A stretch of DNA of 64,000 nucleotides from Flavivirga algicola (GTDB lineage: Bacteria > Bacteroidota > Bacteroidia > Flavobacteriales > Flavobacteriaceae), in the NCBI RefSeq assembly GCF_012910715.1, contig NZ_JABBHF010000014.1, forward strand, positions 53,358-117,357, written 5' to 3'. Made by a program: the position numbers and the translations under genes. Below the pieces are notes generated by a model that saw nothing but the letters and a program-made list of their open reading frames with translations, was not told the DNA's origin and ran no database searches. How positions within the stretch are numbered: position 1 is the first letter of the stretch; the number at the start of each line of letters is the position of its first letter. Positions 9,701-17,920 of the stretch are shown in pieces.

Positions 9701-10175
9701 TCGCTGCATACTTTAAATAGCTCAGATTGTTTTTTAAGTTAATAGCCAATTTAAAAGGAATTGGATGCAGCTCTAACGATTTTTGTTCGATGCTCGCCAG
9801 GAGTAGTTCCGACTGCAATTTGTTTTGATGCAGCTGCAGGACATTCAGCAATTTATCATTAACCTCTGGAAAATGTTGCCCGATGATTCTCGAGGCATCT
9901 TCATAATTAATACCTTTTTGAAGTTTGAATAGTTTTGCCAAGGGTGTGGCAATAAATTTAATGATCAAAGCTATTTCTACAGTAATAAACAACCAAAATA
10001 AAATGGTTCTGGCTGTAGTACTTAACCATAAAACATGCTCAATGAATAGCGTGAATAAAAAGTATAGCAGACCAATAGCAAAAAACAATATGGTGCCTTT
10101 AAGTAATTCATTGGTATAATAACGCTTTATAAAGGCCTCTAATTTATTCTGTATGTTCTTAAAATGACTATTCAT
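6714..10175 (-). CDS. DUF4175-family large membrane protein
   Basis: 1153 residues. Three membrane segments lie in the N-terminal part (about 27-47, 56-76 and 154-171). A beta-rich region of roughly 180-480 follows, then a very long Lys/Glu/Gln-rich coiled coil (about 490-790) and a second helical part (about 800-930). A low-complexity stretch rich in Gly, Glu and Lys (about 955-1030) precedes a short C-terminal tail. This matches DUF4175, a Bacteroidota protein commonly found next to ybeY and of unknown function. The architecture suggests an envelope protein with a large extracytoplasmic part. It is the first gene of a unit with ybeY (8-base overlap) and is divergent from gltX. Confidence 0.85.
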   Translation of the reverse strand: MNSHFKNIQNKLEAFIKRYYTNELLKGTILFFAIGLLYFLFTLFIEHVLWLSTTARTILFWLFITVEIALIIKFIATPLAKLFKLQKGINYEDASRIIGQHFPEVNDKLLNVLQLHQNKLQSELLLASIEQKSLELHPIPFKLAINLKNNLSYLKYAAIPLFILLLIFLTGNFRLFSDSYERVVHYKTAYEPPAPFQFYVVNEDLKAIENKDFKLIVKTAGELTPENAQITYNNETYFLQQKGVGEFEYVFSQLKSDIRFELSANDVRSKPYDIKIIEVPSLLSFEMILDYPGYTKKKDETIKSTGNALVPEGTNIVWQLKTKATEQVHLYAQDTIDFSPHESGDFKASKRVYNNLDYSLSTSNKNLKNYENLAFSINVIKDEYPEIDLKVETDSVDLQSLYFYGQVSDDYGFSKLQLVYYPSNNEKNKQFEKIPISNSNIAEFISAFPNNLNIEPGIPYELYFQVFDNDIVNNYKTAKSNVFTYRKRTKEEEEQKNLEEQSQTIKDLNKSLENFDEQDKKLEELTKTQKEKSTLNFNDKKKLESFFKRQKQQDEIMKNFNKKLKDNLEEFHKEDLKEDPFKEDLKERLKENEEQLKKDEKVLDELKELLEKINKEDVITKKLEELAKQNKNKKRSLEQLLELTKRFYVEKKLEKLKSDLEKLAEEQEKLANKSKEENTKEKQEALNKAFEEFSKQLEDLKKDSKALKKPIDIPQDKLEENAIKKEQENASKALEKNEQEQAGEKEEGGEKPKEKKNENLKNAQKNQKKAAQKMKKMSEQMQSAMQAGGGEQMQEDVDMLRQILDNLVLFSFDQESIMNQFKNIDVNHNKFAFYLRKQNNLKEHFEHIDDSLFALSLRQPKLSEKVNKEITEVYYNIDKALSLLAENQLYQGVSNQQFAITAANNLADFLSDVLDNMQENMSMSPGKGGQGDMQLPDIIMSQEELNKMMQEGMKKGEKGNPKDQEGKGEKEGESEKDGKKGNEGEKGKEGEKGKKGEKPGEGNKNNGEGEGSNEDMNGLLYEIYQQQQQLRKALEERLAKEGKGKRGNGDVLLRKMEDIELDLLNKGFTNQTLQKMMQLKHQLLKLENATFQQGEDNKRESETNKNNFNNNTNNQIPTAKQYFKTIEILNRQALPLQQVYKKKVQEYFKQTND

Positions 10176-10304
10176 GATATGGGTTCTTGATTTCTAAGAC
10201 ATAACATATTCTATCAATTTTTTCAATAGAATCTTAAAAATGTTTTAACGTCTTACTAAACTACAATTTTATTTAGTACAGAGTTTATAATTAAGTGTTA
10301 ATTG

Positions 10305-10312
10305 TATCTTTG
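10305..10312 (+). promoter_or_regulatory. Predicted -7 element of the gltX promoter
   Basis: TATCTTTG followed by CAAAC, 18 bases upstream of the gltX ATG, fits TAnnTTTG. No TTG is seen at the -33 spacing, only TTTATA at about 10284. The 155-base gap with the DUF4175 gene must hold both divergent promoters. Confidence 0.55.
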
Positions 10313-10330
10313 CAAACAAATTTATAAAAT

Positions 10331-11842
10331 ATGACCAAAAACGTTCGCGTGCGCTTTGCACCAAGCCCAACAGGTCCTTTACATATAGGTGGAGTTCGTA
10401 CGGCTTTATTCAACTATTTATTTGCAAAAAAGCATCAAGGAACCTTTGTTCTAAGAATTGAAGATACCGATCAAAACAGATATGTTGAAGGTGCAGAAAA
10501 GTATATTATCAATGCCCTTAATTGGTGTGGGATGCCTTTTGATGAAGGTCCGGGCAAGAACGAAACATTTGGTCCTTACAGGCAAAGCGAACGCAAACAT
10601 TTATACAAGCAATATGCAGACGAACTTATAGTGTCTGGCAATGCCTATTATGCTTTCGATACTGCTGAAACGTTAGATTTTCACAGAAAAGACCATGAAG
10701 CCAAAGGGAAAACGTTTATCTATAATTGGCACAACCGTTTAAAATTAAGCAACTCCCTGTCACTTAGTGCAGAAGAGGTTAAAGCCAAATTGGATGCAGG
10801 TGAAGATTACGTAATTCGATTTAAATCGCCTCAGGACGAAACCTTGCATTTAACAGACATCATTCGTGGCGATATTAAAATAGACACCAATATTTTAGAT
10901 GATAAAGTATTGTTTAAAAGTGATGGGATGCCAACCTATCATTTAGCGAATATTGTGGACGATCATTTAATGGAAATAACCCATGTTATTCGTGGTGAAG
11001 AATGGTTACCATCTTTAGCATTACATTATCAACTGTATAAAGCTTTGGGCTGGGATGCTCCAGAATTTGCACACTTGCCTTTAATCTTAAAACCGACTGG
11101 AAAGGGTAAATTAAGCAAGCGTGATGGTGATAAATTGGGATTCCCTGTATTTCCTTTACAATGGACGGATCCTAAAAACGGTGACATTTCCAGGGGCTAT
11201 AAAGAAGATGGTTATTTTCCAGAAGCAATGGTTAATTTCTTGGCATTTTTGGGCTGGAACCCAGGTACCGAACAGGAAATTTTTGGTTTAGAACAACTTA
11301 TTGATGCTTTTGATTTAAGTCGTGTTAATAAATCGGGGGCCCGTTTCGATCCCGATAAAACAAAATGGTTTAATCACCATTATATGCAAGAACAAAGCAA
11401 TGATGATTTGGCGGAGTTGTTTAAAAACAATCGTTCTGAATTAAGCGATATTGATGTAAATTATATTGCCATGGTTATTGGTTTAATAAAAGAACGTGCT
11501 ACGTTTGTTTCAGATTTTTGGGATCTTAGCCATTTCTTTTTTCAAGCACCAAAAACCTATGATGAAAAAGCATCAAAAAAGGCTTTTAAAGAAGGCACCA
11601 AAGAACTTATGTTAGAATTGGTTTCTATAATTAATACGATTGAAGGTTTTTCGGCAGAAAACCTTCAAACTAAAATTAAAGGCTGGATTACAGACAACGC
11701 CATTGGTTTTGGTAAAGTAATGATGCCGCTACGTTTAGCATTGGTTGGCGCTTTACAAGGTCCCGATGTATTTGATATCATGTTTATGATTGGAGAAAAA
11801 GAAAGCATTAAGCGTATAGAAGCAGCCATGGCCACTTTGTAA
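10331..11842 (+). CDS. gltX: Glutamate--tRNA ligase
   Basis: 503 residues, the usual length for bacterial GluRS. It charges tRNA-Glu with glutamate using ATP. Class I signatures are visible: the HIGH-type motif PSPTGPLHIGG (11-21) and the KMSKS-type motif KLSKR (260-264), plus the conserved RIEDTDQNRY segment and HVIRGEEWLPS. The C-terminal helical anticodon-binding region is complete. The next gene begins 62 bases downstream on the same strand. Confidence 0.97.
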   Translation: MTKNVRVRFAPSPTGPLHIGGVRTALFNYLFAKKHQGTFVLRIEDTDQNRYVEGAEKYIINALNWCGMPFDEGPGKNETFGPYRQSERKHLYKQYADELIVSGNAYYAFDTAETLDFHRKDHEAKGKTFIYNWHNRLKLSNSLSLSAEEVKAKLDAGEDYVIRFKSPQDETLHLTDIIRGDIKIDTNILDDKVLFKSDGMPTYHLANIVDDHLMEITHVIRGEEWLPSLALHYQLYKALGWDAPEFAHLPLILKPTGKGKLSKRDGDKLGFPVFPLQWTDPKNGDISRGYKEDGYFPEAMVNFLAFLGWNPGTEQEIFGLEQLIDAFDLSRVNKSGARFDPDKTKWFNHHYMQEQSNDDLAELFKNNRSELSDIDVNYIAMVIGLIKERATFVSDFWDLSHFFFQAPKTYDEKASKKAFKEGTKELMLELVSIINTIEGFSAENLQTKIKGWITDNAIGFGKVMMPLRLALVGALQGPDVFDIMFMIGEKESIKRIEAAMATL

Positions 11843-11904
11843 GGGCTTAATATAAAGAAGAATTAGTATTTTGCATAAATTTCTATGCTAATTTCTTTTT
11901 ATTT

Positions 11905-12864
11905 ATGAAACTTAAATCGTTTGTTTTAGTCTTTCTATTGGCTTTTATATTTTCGTGTTCAAATACCAATAATGTGCCATATCCTTTACATGAAAAAAAG
12001 GTCTTAATTCTTGGAAACAGTATTACCCAAGATGGAAGATATGTAGATTTTATAGAGTACTACTTACGTAAAAACCACCAAGAAAAAAAGTTGGATATTA
12101 TAAGCGTGGGTTTGTCCAGCGAAACAGTTTCTGGAAACTCCGAACCCGATCATGCATTTCCCAGGCCTAATGTGCATACCCGTTTAGACCGTATACTAGA
12201 TGCTGTAAAACCAGAATTGGTACTGGCGTGCTACGGTATGAACGATGGTATTTTTTCTGCAAACAATGCAAATAGGTTTAATGCCTATAAAAGAGGCATT
12301 AACGCGCTTAAAACAAAAGTAGAAGCCCAAGGCGCCACATTAATACTCTTAACCCCTACGGTTTTCGATCCCGATGCTAAAAAAGGACATGTAAACAATA
12401 GTAAAGAAGTTGTTGGCTATAAAAAGCCTTATTATAAATATAACGATGTTTTAAGGGACTATTCAGATTGGTTGCTGGAGTTTAAGGACATACAGGTTAT
12501 CGACCAACACAAATATCTGAATAATAAGCTTGTTGCTTTAAAAAAGCAACATGCCGATTCTACGTTTATTCCAGATGGCGTGCACCCCGATCAAATAGGT
12601 CATTTTTACATGGCAAAAAAAATATTAAAGGATCTATATCCTAAAATTGTCGTGGGCGATCCAGTTTTAGAAATAGAAAAACTTAAATCAGATACCTTGT
12701 TTTTATTATCAAGCAAACGACGGGCCGTTAGGTCTGAAGGCTGGCTTAAATATATAGGCTATAAAAGGGGAGCCGTGGTTAAATCTAATAACATATCGGC
12801 CACACAAGAGCAGGTAAAAAAGTTAGATAGTAAGATTGACAAAATATTGCAAAAGGTCGAATAA
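11905..12864 (+). CDS. SGNH/GDSL-type hydrolase lipoprotein
   Basis: 319 residues with a lipobox at Cys18 (IFSC), so anchored in the envelope. Block I is GNSIT with the likely nucleophile Ser39. Block III is GMNDG. The C-terminal block V reads DGVHPDQIGH and carries the Asp-x-x-His pair. These are the catalytic elements of SGNH esterases, which deacylate sugars, lipids or peptidoglycan; the substrate here is unknown. A C-terminal extension of about 75 residues after the catalytic domain is not recognised. The stop codon is only 4 bases from the end of the convergent outer-membrane protein gene. Confidence 0.85.
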   Translation: MKLKSFVLVFLLAFIFSCSNTNNVPYPLHEKKVLILGNSITQDGRYVDFIEYYLRKNHQEKKLDIISVGLSSETVSGNSEPDHAFPRPNVHTRLDRILDAVKPELVLACYGMNDGIFSANNANRFNAYKRGINALKTKVEAQGATLILLTPTVFDPDAKKGHVNNSKEVVGYKKPYYKYNDVLRDYSDWLLEFKDIQVIDQHKYLNNKLVALKKQHADSTFIPDGVHPDQIGHFYMAKKILKDLYPKIVVGDPVLEIEKLKSDTLFLLSSKRRAVRSEGWLKYIGYKRGAVVKSNNISATQEQVKKLDSKIDKILQKVE

Positions 12865-12868
12865 CATA

Positions 12869-13564
12869 TTAAAACGAAAAAATAGCACCTAAAACCAACA
12901 TGGTTTGATTTCCTTTAAAACGGGCGTTGCTTCCTGTGGTGTCTAGGTTTTTCTTTTCAAGATTTTTTAAAATGTTGGTAAAGCCATAAATATATTGCGC
13001 TTTAAGTTTTACATTTCTTATACCTACCGAGGCTCCAATGGCGCCATTCACATTAAATTGAGAAATATCGGTAATAGCATCTGCCGTTAAGTTTGCATAG
13101 TTATTTATAAAATAGCCTTCCTGTGCTTTATCTTTTAATTCTAATTTGCTGTTATATTGTAACATGGGTCCAAGATCTATAGTAACATGATTTGGAATTA
13201 TTTTTATATGCCCCAAAAAGGCCAATTGAGCAGCAAGCATTTTGTATTCAATAATGCTTGCTTCAATATCCGCATTATTAAGTATTGTATTAGTAGGTCT
13301 TCCAAAAACTTTAATATTACTTTCAGACAACTGCATGCCATAACTTACATGGTACCATCGATGGGGAATATCGACGGTTGCCGATAATCCGCCTAAAAAA
13401 CCATCGCCTTGTTCGGTAGTAAAGTTGTTGGTCGAAATGTTAAACTTGGTAATGGCACCATTAATACCAATACCGTTGGAAATCCGGTAATTTCCTTTTT
13501 GGGCAAAACCAGTTGTAACAAAACAGGTGGTTATAGCTACTAATAAGATAAGTTGTTTTTTCAT
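12869..13564 (-). CDS. Outer-membrane beta-barrel (porin-like) protein
   Basis: 231 residues. A signal peptide with cleavage after GFAQ (about residue 21) is followed by alternating hydrophobic strands and a C-terminal aromatic end (LGAIFSF), as in small OmpA-like beta-barrels (PF13568/PF13505 type). No peptidoglycan-binding domain is present. It is probably an 8- to 10-stranded barrel of unknown role, and is convergent with the SGNH hydrolase. Confidence 0.7.
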   Translation of the reverse strand: MKKQLILLVAITTCFVTTGFAQKGNYRISNGIGINGAITKFNISTNNFTTEQGDGFLGGLSATVDIPHRWYHVSYGMQLSESNIKVFGRPTNTILNNADIEASIIEYKMLAAQLAFLGHIKIIPNHVTIDLGPMLQYNSKLELKDKAQEGYFINNYANLTADAITDISQFNVNGAIGASVGIRNVKLKAQYIYGFTNILKNLEKKNLDTTGSNARFKGNQTMLVLGAIFSF

Positions 13565-13641
13565 ACTGTTTTTAGGGATAAGTGTGACAAATATAACTTA
13601 AATTAGTAACTCGTTATTTTAACAATTTTAATAAATATATT

Positions 13642-14571
13642 ATGAATTATTTCCTGATACCCTTTATTGTAATAGGGTTAATTATTTTAATCTCTTCGTT
13701 CTTTATTGTAAAGCAGCAAACGGCCGTAATTGTTGAACGTTTTGGTAAATTTCAAAGTATACGCCATTCGGGTTTACAATTAAAAATTCCGTTGGTCGAT
13801 AGAATTGCTGGCCGATTAAGCCTAAAAATCCAACAATTGGATGTTATTATAGAAACCAAAACCTTGGACGATGTGTTTGTACGCCTTAAAGTTTCTGTAC
13901 AATACAAGGTAATTCGCGATAAAGTGTACGATGCGTTTTATAAACTCGATTATCCGCACGATCAAATAACATCGTATGTATTCGATGTGGTTCGTGCCGA
14001 GGTGCCAAAAATGAAGCTGGACGACGTGTTTGTTAAAAAGGACGATATTGCCATTGCGGTAAAATCTGAACTTAACGAAGCTATGATGGAATATGGTTAC
14101 GATATTATAAAAACGCTGGTTACAGATATAGATCCCGATTCGCAGGTAAAAGCAGCTATGAACAGGATTAATGCTTCAGAGCGTGAAAAAATTGCAGCAC
14201 AGTTTGAAGGGGACGCACAGCGTATTTTAATTGTTGAAAAAGCGAAGGCCGAGGCAGAGAGTAAACGTTTACAAGGTCAAGGAATAGCAGACCAACGTCG
14301 CGAAATTGCCAGAGGTCTGGAAGAATCTGTTGAGGTATTAAACAGGGTGGGTATAAACAGCCAGGAAGCCTCTGCGCTTATTGTGGTAACGCAACATTAC
14401 GATACCTTGCAATCGCTGGGAGAAGAGACCAATAGTAATTTAATTTTGCTGCCTAACGCACCCCAGGCGGGAAGTAATATGTTAAACGATATGGTAGCAA
14501 GCTTTACGGCCAGTAATCAAATTGGAGAAGCCATGAAAAATGCTAAAAAGGATAAGAATAAAGATGAATAA
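13642..14571 (+). CDS. SPFH/Band 7 (stomatin-like) membrane protein
   Basis: 309 residues. One N-terminal membrane segment (about 4-24) leads directly into an SPFH domain (QQTAVIVERFGKFQ at 25-38, LSLKIQQLDV, and so on to about 185). A long Ala/Glu/Lys-rich helix (about 185-230) follows, then a short tail ending in Lys/Asp. This is the QmcA/stomatin/paraslipin layout; such proteins form oligomeric cages in the membrane and often regulate proteases. No NfeD partner is seen. Its stop overlaps the start of the next gene by 8 bases (ATGAATAA). Confidence 0.9.
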   Translation: MNYFLIPFIVIGLIILISSFFIVKQQTAVIVERFGKFQSIRHSGLQLKIPLVDRIAGRLSLKIQQLDVIIETKTLDDVFVRLKVSVQYKVIRDKVYDAFYKLDYPHDQITSYVFDVVRAEVPKMKLDDVFVKKDDIAIAVKSELNEAMMEYGYDIIKTLVTDIDPDSQVKAAMNRINASEREKIAAQFEGDAQRILIVEKAKAEAESKRLQGQGIADQRREIARGLEESVEVLNRVGINSQEASALIVVTQHYDTLQSLGEETNSNLILLPNAPQAGSNMLNDMVASFTASNQIGEAMKNAKKDKNKDE

Positions 14572-15091
14572 AAGAACATCCACTATTTTAATGCTGCTAC
14601 TGGTTTGTGGCAGCATTTGTTTTGCACAATCTACCAAAGAATTAAAAGAATGGGCTTTAAGAGACGCCAAAATAGCATCTCAGGCCACTCTTAAAATGGA
14701 TTTTGATAAAGTTTTAGATTACACCTACCCCAGTGCTTTAGAGATTATGGGGGGAAGAGAACAAGCACTTGCCTTAATAGAATCGACTTTTAAAACGATG
14801 AAAGAAGGCGGTTTTGTGTTTGAAAAGGCAGATGTTTTAGGAGTTTCTGATATTGTTTTTGAAAATAATGAGTACCGCTGCTATATTGAAGGGTTTAATC
14901 AAATGATTATGGGTGGTATGCGAATAAAATCTAAAAGCTACTTATTGGGAATTTATAATAGTAAAGAAAAATTCTGGTATTTTATTGAAGCCAAGCAGCT
15001 AAAAAATGAGGCCATGGTAAATAAGGTACTTCCTAATTTTAAAACAAGCCTAAAAATTCCTGAAGACGAAATGACCACTGAAGAAATTTAA
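14564..15091 (+). CDS. Small secreted protein of unknown function coupled to the SPFH gene
   Basis: The start is taken at 14564 because the protein then begins with a clean signal peptide (MNKRTSTILMLLLVCGSICFAQ). The longer frame from 14540 would bury it. 175 residues are predicted, with the mature part starting near STKELKEW. The mature domain has a helix-strand pattern (WALRDAKIASQATLKMDFDK; later KSYLLGIYNSKEKFWYFIEA) that recalls a small NTF2/DUF-like fold, but no family is recognised. Overlap with the SPFH stop codon implies translational coupling. Confidence 0.7.
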   Translation: MNKRTSTILMLLLVCGSICFAQSTKELKEWALRDAKIASQATLKMDFDKVLDYTYPSALEIMGGREQALALIESTFKTMKEGGFVFEKADVLGVSDIVFENNEYRCYIEGFNQMIMGGMRIKSKSYLLGIYNSKEKFWYFIEAKQLKNEAMVNKVLPNFKTSLKIPEDEMTTEEI

Positions 15092-15096
15092 TAGGT

Positions 15097-15115
15097 TCGT
15101 CCTACAACAGGACGA
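15097..15115. terminator. Short hairpin just after the secreted-protein gene
   Basis: TCGTCCT (15097-15103) pairs with AGGACGA (15109-15115) around a 5-base loop, starting 6 bases past the stop codon. There is no T-run on the plus strand, so a terminator role is only likely from position. Confidence 0.4.
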
Positions 15116-15127
15116 CAGTTAAAAAAA

Positions 15128-15166
15128 TAGAGCCAGGACGATGAATATTGAGAAGTCCTGGCTCTA
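15128..15166. repeat. Perfect 12-bp inverted repeat with 15-base loop
   Basis: TAGAGCCAGGAC (15128-15139) and GTCCTGGCTCTA (15155-15166) pair perfectly. No T-tract follows on either strand. It shares the AGGAC core with the hairpin 13 bases upstream. It may be a terminator or attenuator, or part of the repeat element that follows. Confidence 0.6.
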
Positions 15167-15289
15167 GCTATCAACACAACAGATTATCTTGTTAGCCTTA
15201 ATGCAGCGTTCTATGTTTTCAATAATAGTAATGGCGGGAATTTAAACTGACCGTATTAAATCGAAAGTAAAAGACTCAACTGAAAAAAT

Positions 15290-15417
15290 AACGAAATGGC
15301 AACAACGTATAAAAATAATGCTTAAGTTTAATCCTAAACCAAAAGGTTAGTGCATATTTGGCCACTCCAATTTTCCTGCAGAAAATCCTCGGACACAAAA
15401 CCGCACTATTCTTATAC
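15290..15417. repeat. Intergenic inverted-repeat element, copy 1
   Basis: GTATAAAAATAATGC (15307-15321) is mirrored by GCACTATTCTTATAC (15403-15417), pairing at every position if two G:T pairs are allowed, around an interior of about 80 bases. A lead-in AACGAAATGGCAACAAC (15290-15306) is closely matched by AACGAAACGTAACAAC at 17921. The gap 15092-15503 holds no ORF. The geometry recalls recombination-site or MITE-like elements found between flavobacterial accessory genes, but no integrase is nearby. Confidence 0.45.
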
Positions 15418-15503
15418 AAACCATTACCAATAAAACTGAAAAATAACATTTGACATTGGATATATTAAGAAAACGCTCTGCTAAAAAACTATAGCTAATC
15501 AAA

Positions 15504-16085
15504 ATGAATATTAAAAAAATCCTAAATGATATCGGAGAAATTTATTCACCATTAACTTATGAATGTCGACAGGAGTTGATTGCCAATTCAAAACTTATTA
15601 CTTATAGGAAAGGTGATATTGTGGTTCGGGAAGGGCAATATGCTAAAAAAGCATATTTAATTATTGAAGGTTGTGCAAGGGCATACTACCTGAAAGATGG
15701 AAAAGACATTTCAGATTGGTTTACATTTGAAAATCAGTTTATGGCATCTATTGTGAGTTTTTTTAGCGACCAACCCAGTCCACATTACATAGAGTTTGTA
15801 GAAGAATCAAACGTCCTTGAGTTTTCAAAGGAAGCTTTAGACTTACTTTCAAACAAATTTCATGATTTTGAACGATTTATTAGTAAAATAGTTACAGAAA
15901 CTATGTTAGGGCTTTGTGAAAGGTTGCACACCATTCAGTTTTCGAAAGCAGAAGAAAGGTATCAGAATTTAATAAGTATTTATCCAGAAATTACACAAAG
16001 AATACCACTTACACATATTGCTTCTTATTTAGGGATTACACTTGAAACATTAAGCCGAATTCGCAATCCCAAAATTCGAATTTGA
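15504..16085 (+). CDS. Crp/Fnr-family transcriptional regulator
   Basis: 193 residues. An N-terminal cyclic-nucleotide-binding-type beta-roll (about 20-120, with the phosphate-cassette region replaced by DISDWFTFEN-like sequence, so cAMP binding is doubtful) is joined by a long helix to a C-terminal winged helix. The recognition part is ITQRIPLTHIASYLGITLETLSRIRN. This subgroup of Bacteroidota Crp-like regulators commonly sits beside small metabolic or resistance genes. The C-terminus ends soon after the recognition helix. The genes that follow at 16141-17919 on the same strand are its probable partners or targets. Confidence 0.85.
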   Translation: MNIKKILNDIGEIYSPLTYECRQELIANSKLITYRKGDIVVREGQYAKKAYLIIEGCARAYYLKDGKDISDWFTFENQFMASIVSFFSDQPSPHYIEFVEESNVLEFSKEALDLLSNKFHDFERFISKIVTETMLGLCERLHTIQFSKAEERYQNLISIYPEITQRIPLTHIASYLGITLETLSRIRNPKIRI

Positions 16086-16140
16086 TTTATATCAAATGAT
16101 AAATCTTCCATAAAAAAGACCTTTGTAAAAAGATTTAAAA

Positions 16141-16467
16141 ATGGAAGAATACAACAATCACCAAAAATCAATTTTTGGAGCGTGGTGGGAGCCATTTAGA
16201 AAATGGTTTTATCCTGCTTGGTTGCTCTATGAACTCTCAATTCGCTTTTACGATTACGCATTAGCTGTCTATCAATATATTATTGAACAGCAAAATTATT
16301 TAGGAGAAATAACTGCACAAACATTGGCCGTATTTTTAAGCATTGCTACTTTTATTATTTGCGCCTTCTATTTAACTATTCCTGCCAGTCTTGCCCTATA
16401 TAAATTCTTCAAAGAAGATAAGCAAATAACCAATCCATTTATATACAGAATAAAAACCTACTTCTAA
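16141..16467 (+). CDS. Small membrane protein of unknown function
   Basis: 108 residues with two hydrophobic segments (about 26-48 and 62-88) and an aromatic-rich N-terminus (FGAWWEPFRKWFYPAW). No family is recognised. It lies 55 bases after the Crp/Fnr gene and 16 bases before another small membrane protein, so it is likely cotranscribed. Confidence 0.55.
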   Translation: MEEYNNHQKSIFGAWWEPFRKWFYPAWLLYELSIRFYDYALAVYQYIIEQQNYLGEITAQTLAVFLSIATFIICAFYLTIPASLALYKFFKEDKQITNPFIYRIKTYF

Positions 16468-16483
16468 TCTAATTTTTACAATA

Positions 16484-16864
16484 ATGAAAAGAGCTTACAT
16501 CAAAATAGCAGGAATAATAAACCTTTTTGGCGCTTTATTACACACAATAGGCGGACAAATAGAATTGGTTAATCCTTTATTAGATAGTAATATAAGCATT
16601 CAACAAAAAGGCGAATTAACTGGAGCATGGCATATTGTCACTATACTATTATTTTTAACCTCTTACATTATCCTGCAAATAGGATTTAAGAAGGCTGCTA
16701 TTCAAAGAAAAGAACTGCTTAAACCGATAGCTATTCTTTACATATTGTCGGGCATTCCATTCATAATTACTAGTTTTTGGTACAGGGTCTATGCACTTCA
16801 ATGGGTATTGTTAATTCCTATTGGTGTACTGTTGTTATGTGGATTACAAAAACAGTCTAATTAA
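16484..16864 (+). CDS. Four-helix small membrane protein of unknown function
   Basis: 126 residues with about four hydrophobic segments (roughly 8-28, 47-67, 78-98 and 103-121). The first carries the motif GALLHTIGGQIELVNPLL, and a WHIV motif starts the second. This resembles small integral membrane proteins found next to MarR/Crp-type regulators in Bacteroidota, but no named family is certain. It follows the preceding gene by 16 bases. Confidence 0.6.
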   Translation: MKRAYIKIAGIINLFGALLHTIGGQIELVNPLLDSNISIQQKGELTGAWHIVTILLFLTSYIILQIGFKKAAIQRKELLKPIAILYILSGIPFIITSFWYRVYALQWVLLIPIGVLLLCGLQKQSN

Positions 16865-16914
16865 ACAGAATATTTAAAAGGCTGCTATCGATTAATGTTG
16901 TTTCTATATTCATC

Positions 16915-17325
16915 ATGTTTATATCTGTCCCTATGAACAAATATTTACTAATCGCAGGCACTCTTTGTTTAGTGTTAGGATTATTTCATTTAATACTTGG
17001 CGAAATTTTAATCTTTAAAAATAAGAAAGAGCATAAAAAAATAATACCTACAATTGTAACATGCTGCATAAAAGAAAGGCATCTTAGGATTATTTGGGTT
17101 TCTTGGTATTTAGTTTCGGTATTTGGCTGGTGCATAGGTGTTTTACTTATAAAAATAGGAACAATGCAAACCGAATGGCGTGCAGATTTGATGCAATTTA
17201 TAATGACTTCCATAACAATTACAATGCTCTGCTCTTCCCTTCTTGTATTCATTGCAACAAAAGGAAAACATCTTGGGTGGGTCGTTTTATTAATAATCGG
17301 AATCTTAACCCTATTAGGCATCTAA
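16915..17325 (+). CDS. Four-helix small membrane protein of unknown function
   Basis: Up to 136 residues with four hydrophobic segments (about 10-30, 57-80, 92-110 and 116-134). The layout is similar to the preceding gene and includes a related GLFHLILGEI motif in helix 1, suggesting distant paralogy. The start may instead be the ATG at 16933, which gives MNKYLLIAG and a better first helix. A 12-base gap to the oxidoreductase gene points to one operon. Confidence 0.55.
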   Translation: MFISVPMNKYLLIAGTLCLVLGLFHLILGEILIFKNKKEHKKIIPTIVTCCIKERHLRIIWVSWYLVSVFGWCIGVLLIKIGTMQTEWRADLMQFIMTSITITMLCSSLLVFIATKGKHLGWVVLLIIGILTLLGI

Positions 17326-17337
17326 AATAAAATATAA

Positions 17338-17919
17338 ATGAATAAACGAATAGCCCTAATTGTTGGTCATCCAGATAAGGAAAGTTACAATTACGCATTA
17401 GCGAAAGCCTATAAAAAAGGTACGAAGGCGGCAGGTTTTGAAATTCAAGAAATTATTATTCAAGATTTAGAATTTAATCCCAATCTTCAATATGGCTATA
17501 GAAAAAGAACCGAACTTGAACCTGATTTATTAAAAAGTCAAGAAATATTAAAATGGGCAGACCATTTAGTTTGGGTTTATCCTGTTTGGTGGGGTTCTGT
17601 ACCTGCAATAATGAAAGGCTTTTTAGATAGAGTATTTCTTCCTGGGTTTGCATTTAGCAAAAGAAAAGATTCTTTATGGTGGGATAAATATTTTACAGGT
17701 AAAACAGCAAGAATCATTTGTACATTAGACCAACCTGGTTGGTATTACAAATGGTTTTATGCAAGTCCTAGCCACAAGGCAATGAAAAAATTAACCATGA
17801 ACTTTATTGGAGTAAAAAAAGTAAGAATTACGACCATTGGACCTATTAGGCTATCTAAAGAAGAATTTAGAATAAAATGGTTGAAAAAAGTTAAAAAATT
17901 AGGGCATTTGGGTAAATAA
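17338..17919 (+). CDS. NAD(P)H-dependent flavodoxin-fold oxidoreductase (NQO1/KefF/MdaB type)
   Basis: 193 residues, cytoplasmic. The flavodoxin-like fold starts with IALIVGHPDKESYN (5-18). The FMN/FAD-binding stretch WVYPVWWGSVPAIMKGFLDR (79-98) followed by VFLPGFAF is diagnostic of the NAD(P)H quinone oxidoreductase family, which makes two-electron reductions of quinones and electrophiles. It is the last gene of the Crp/membrane-protein group, so the cluster may respond to redox or electrophile stress (inference). Confidence 0.88.
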   Translation: MNKRIALIVGHPDKESYNYALAKAYKKGTKAAGFEIQEIIIQDLEFNPNLQYGYRKRTELEPDLLKSQEILKWADHLVWVYPVWWGSVPAIMKGFLDRVFLPGFAFSKRKDSLWWDKYFTGKTARIICTLDQPGWYYKWFYASPSHKAMKKLTMNFIGVKKVRITTIGPIRLSKEEFRIKWLKKVKKLGHLGK

Positions 17920-17920
17920 A

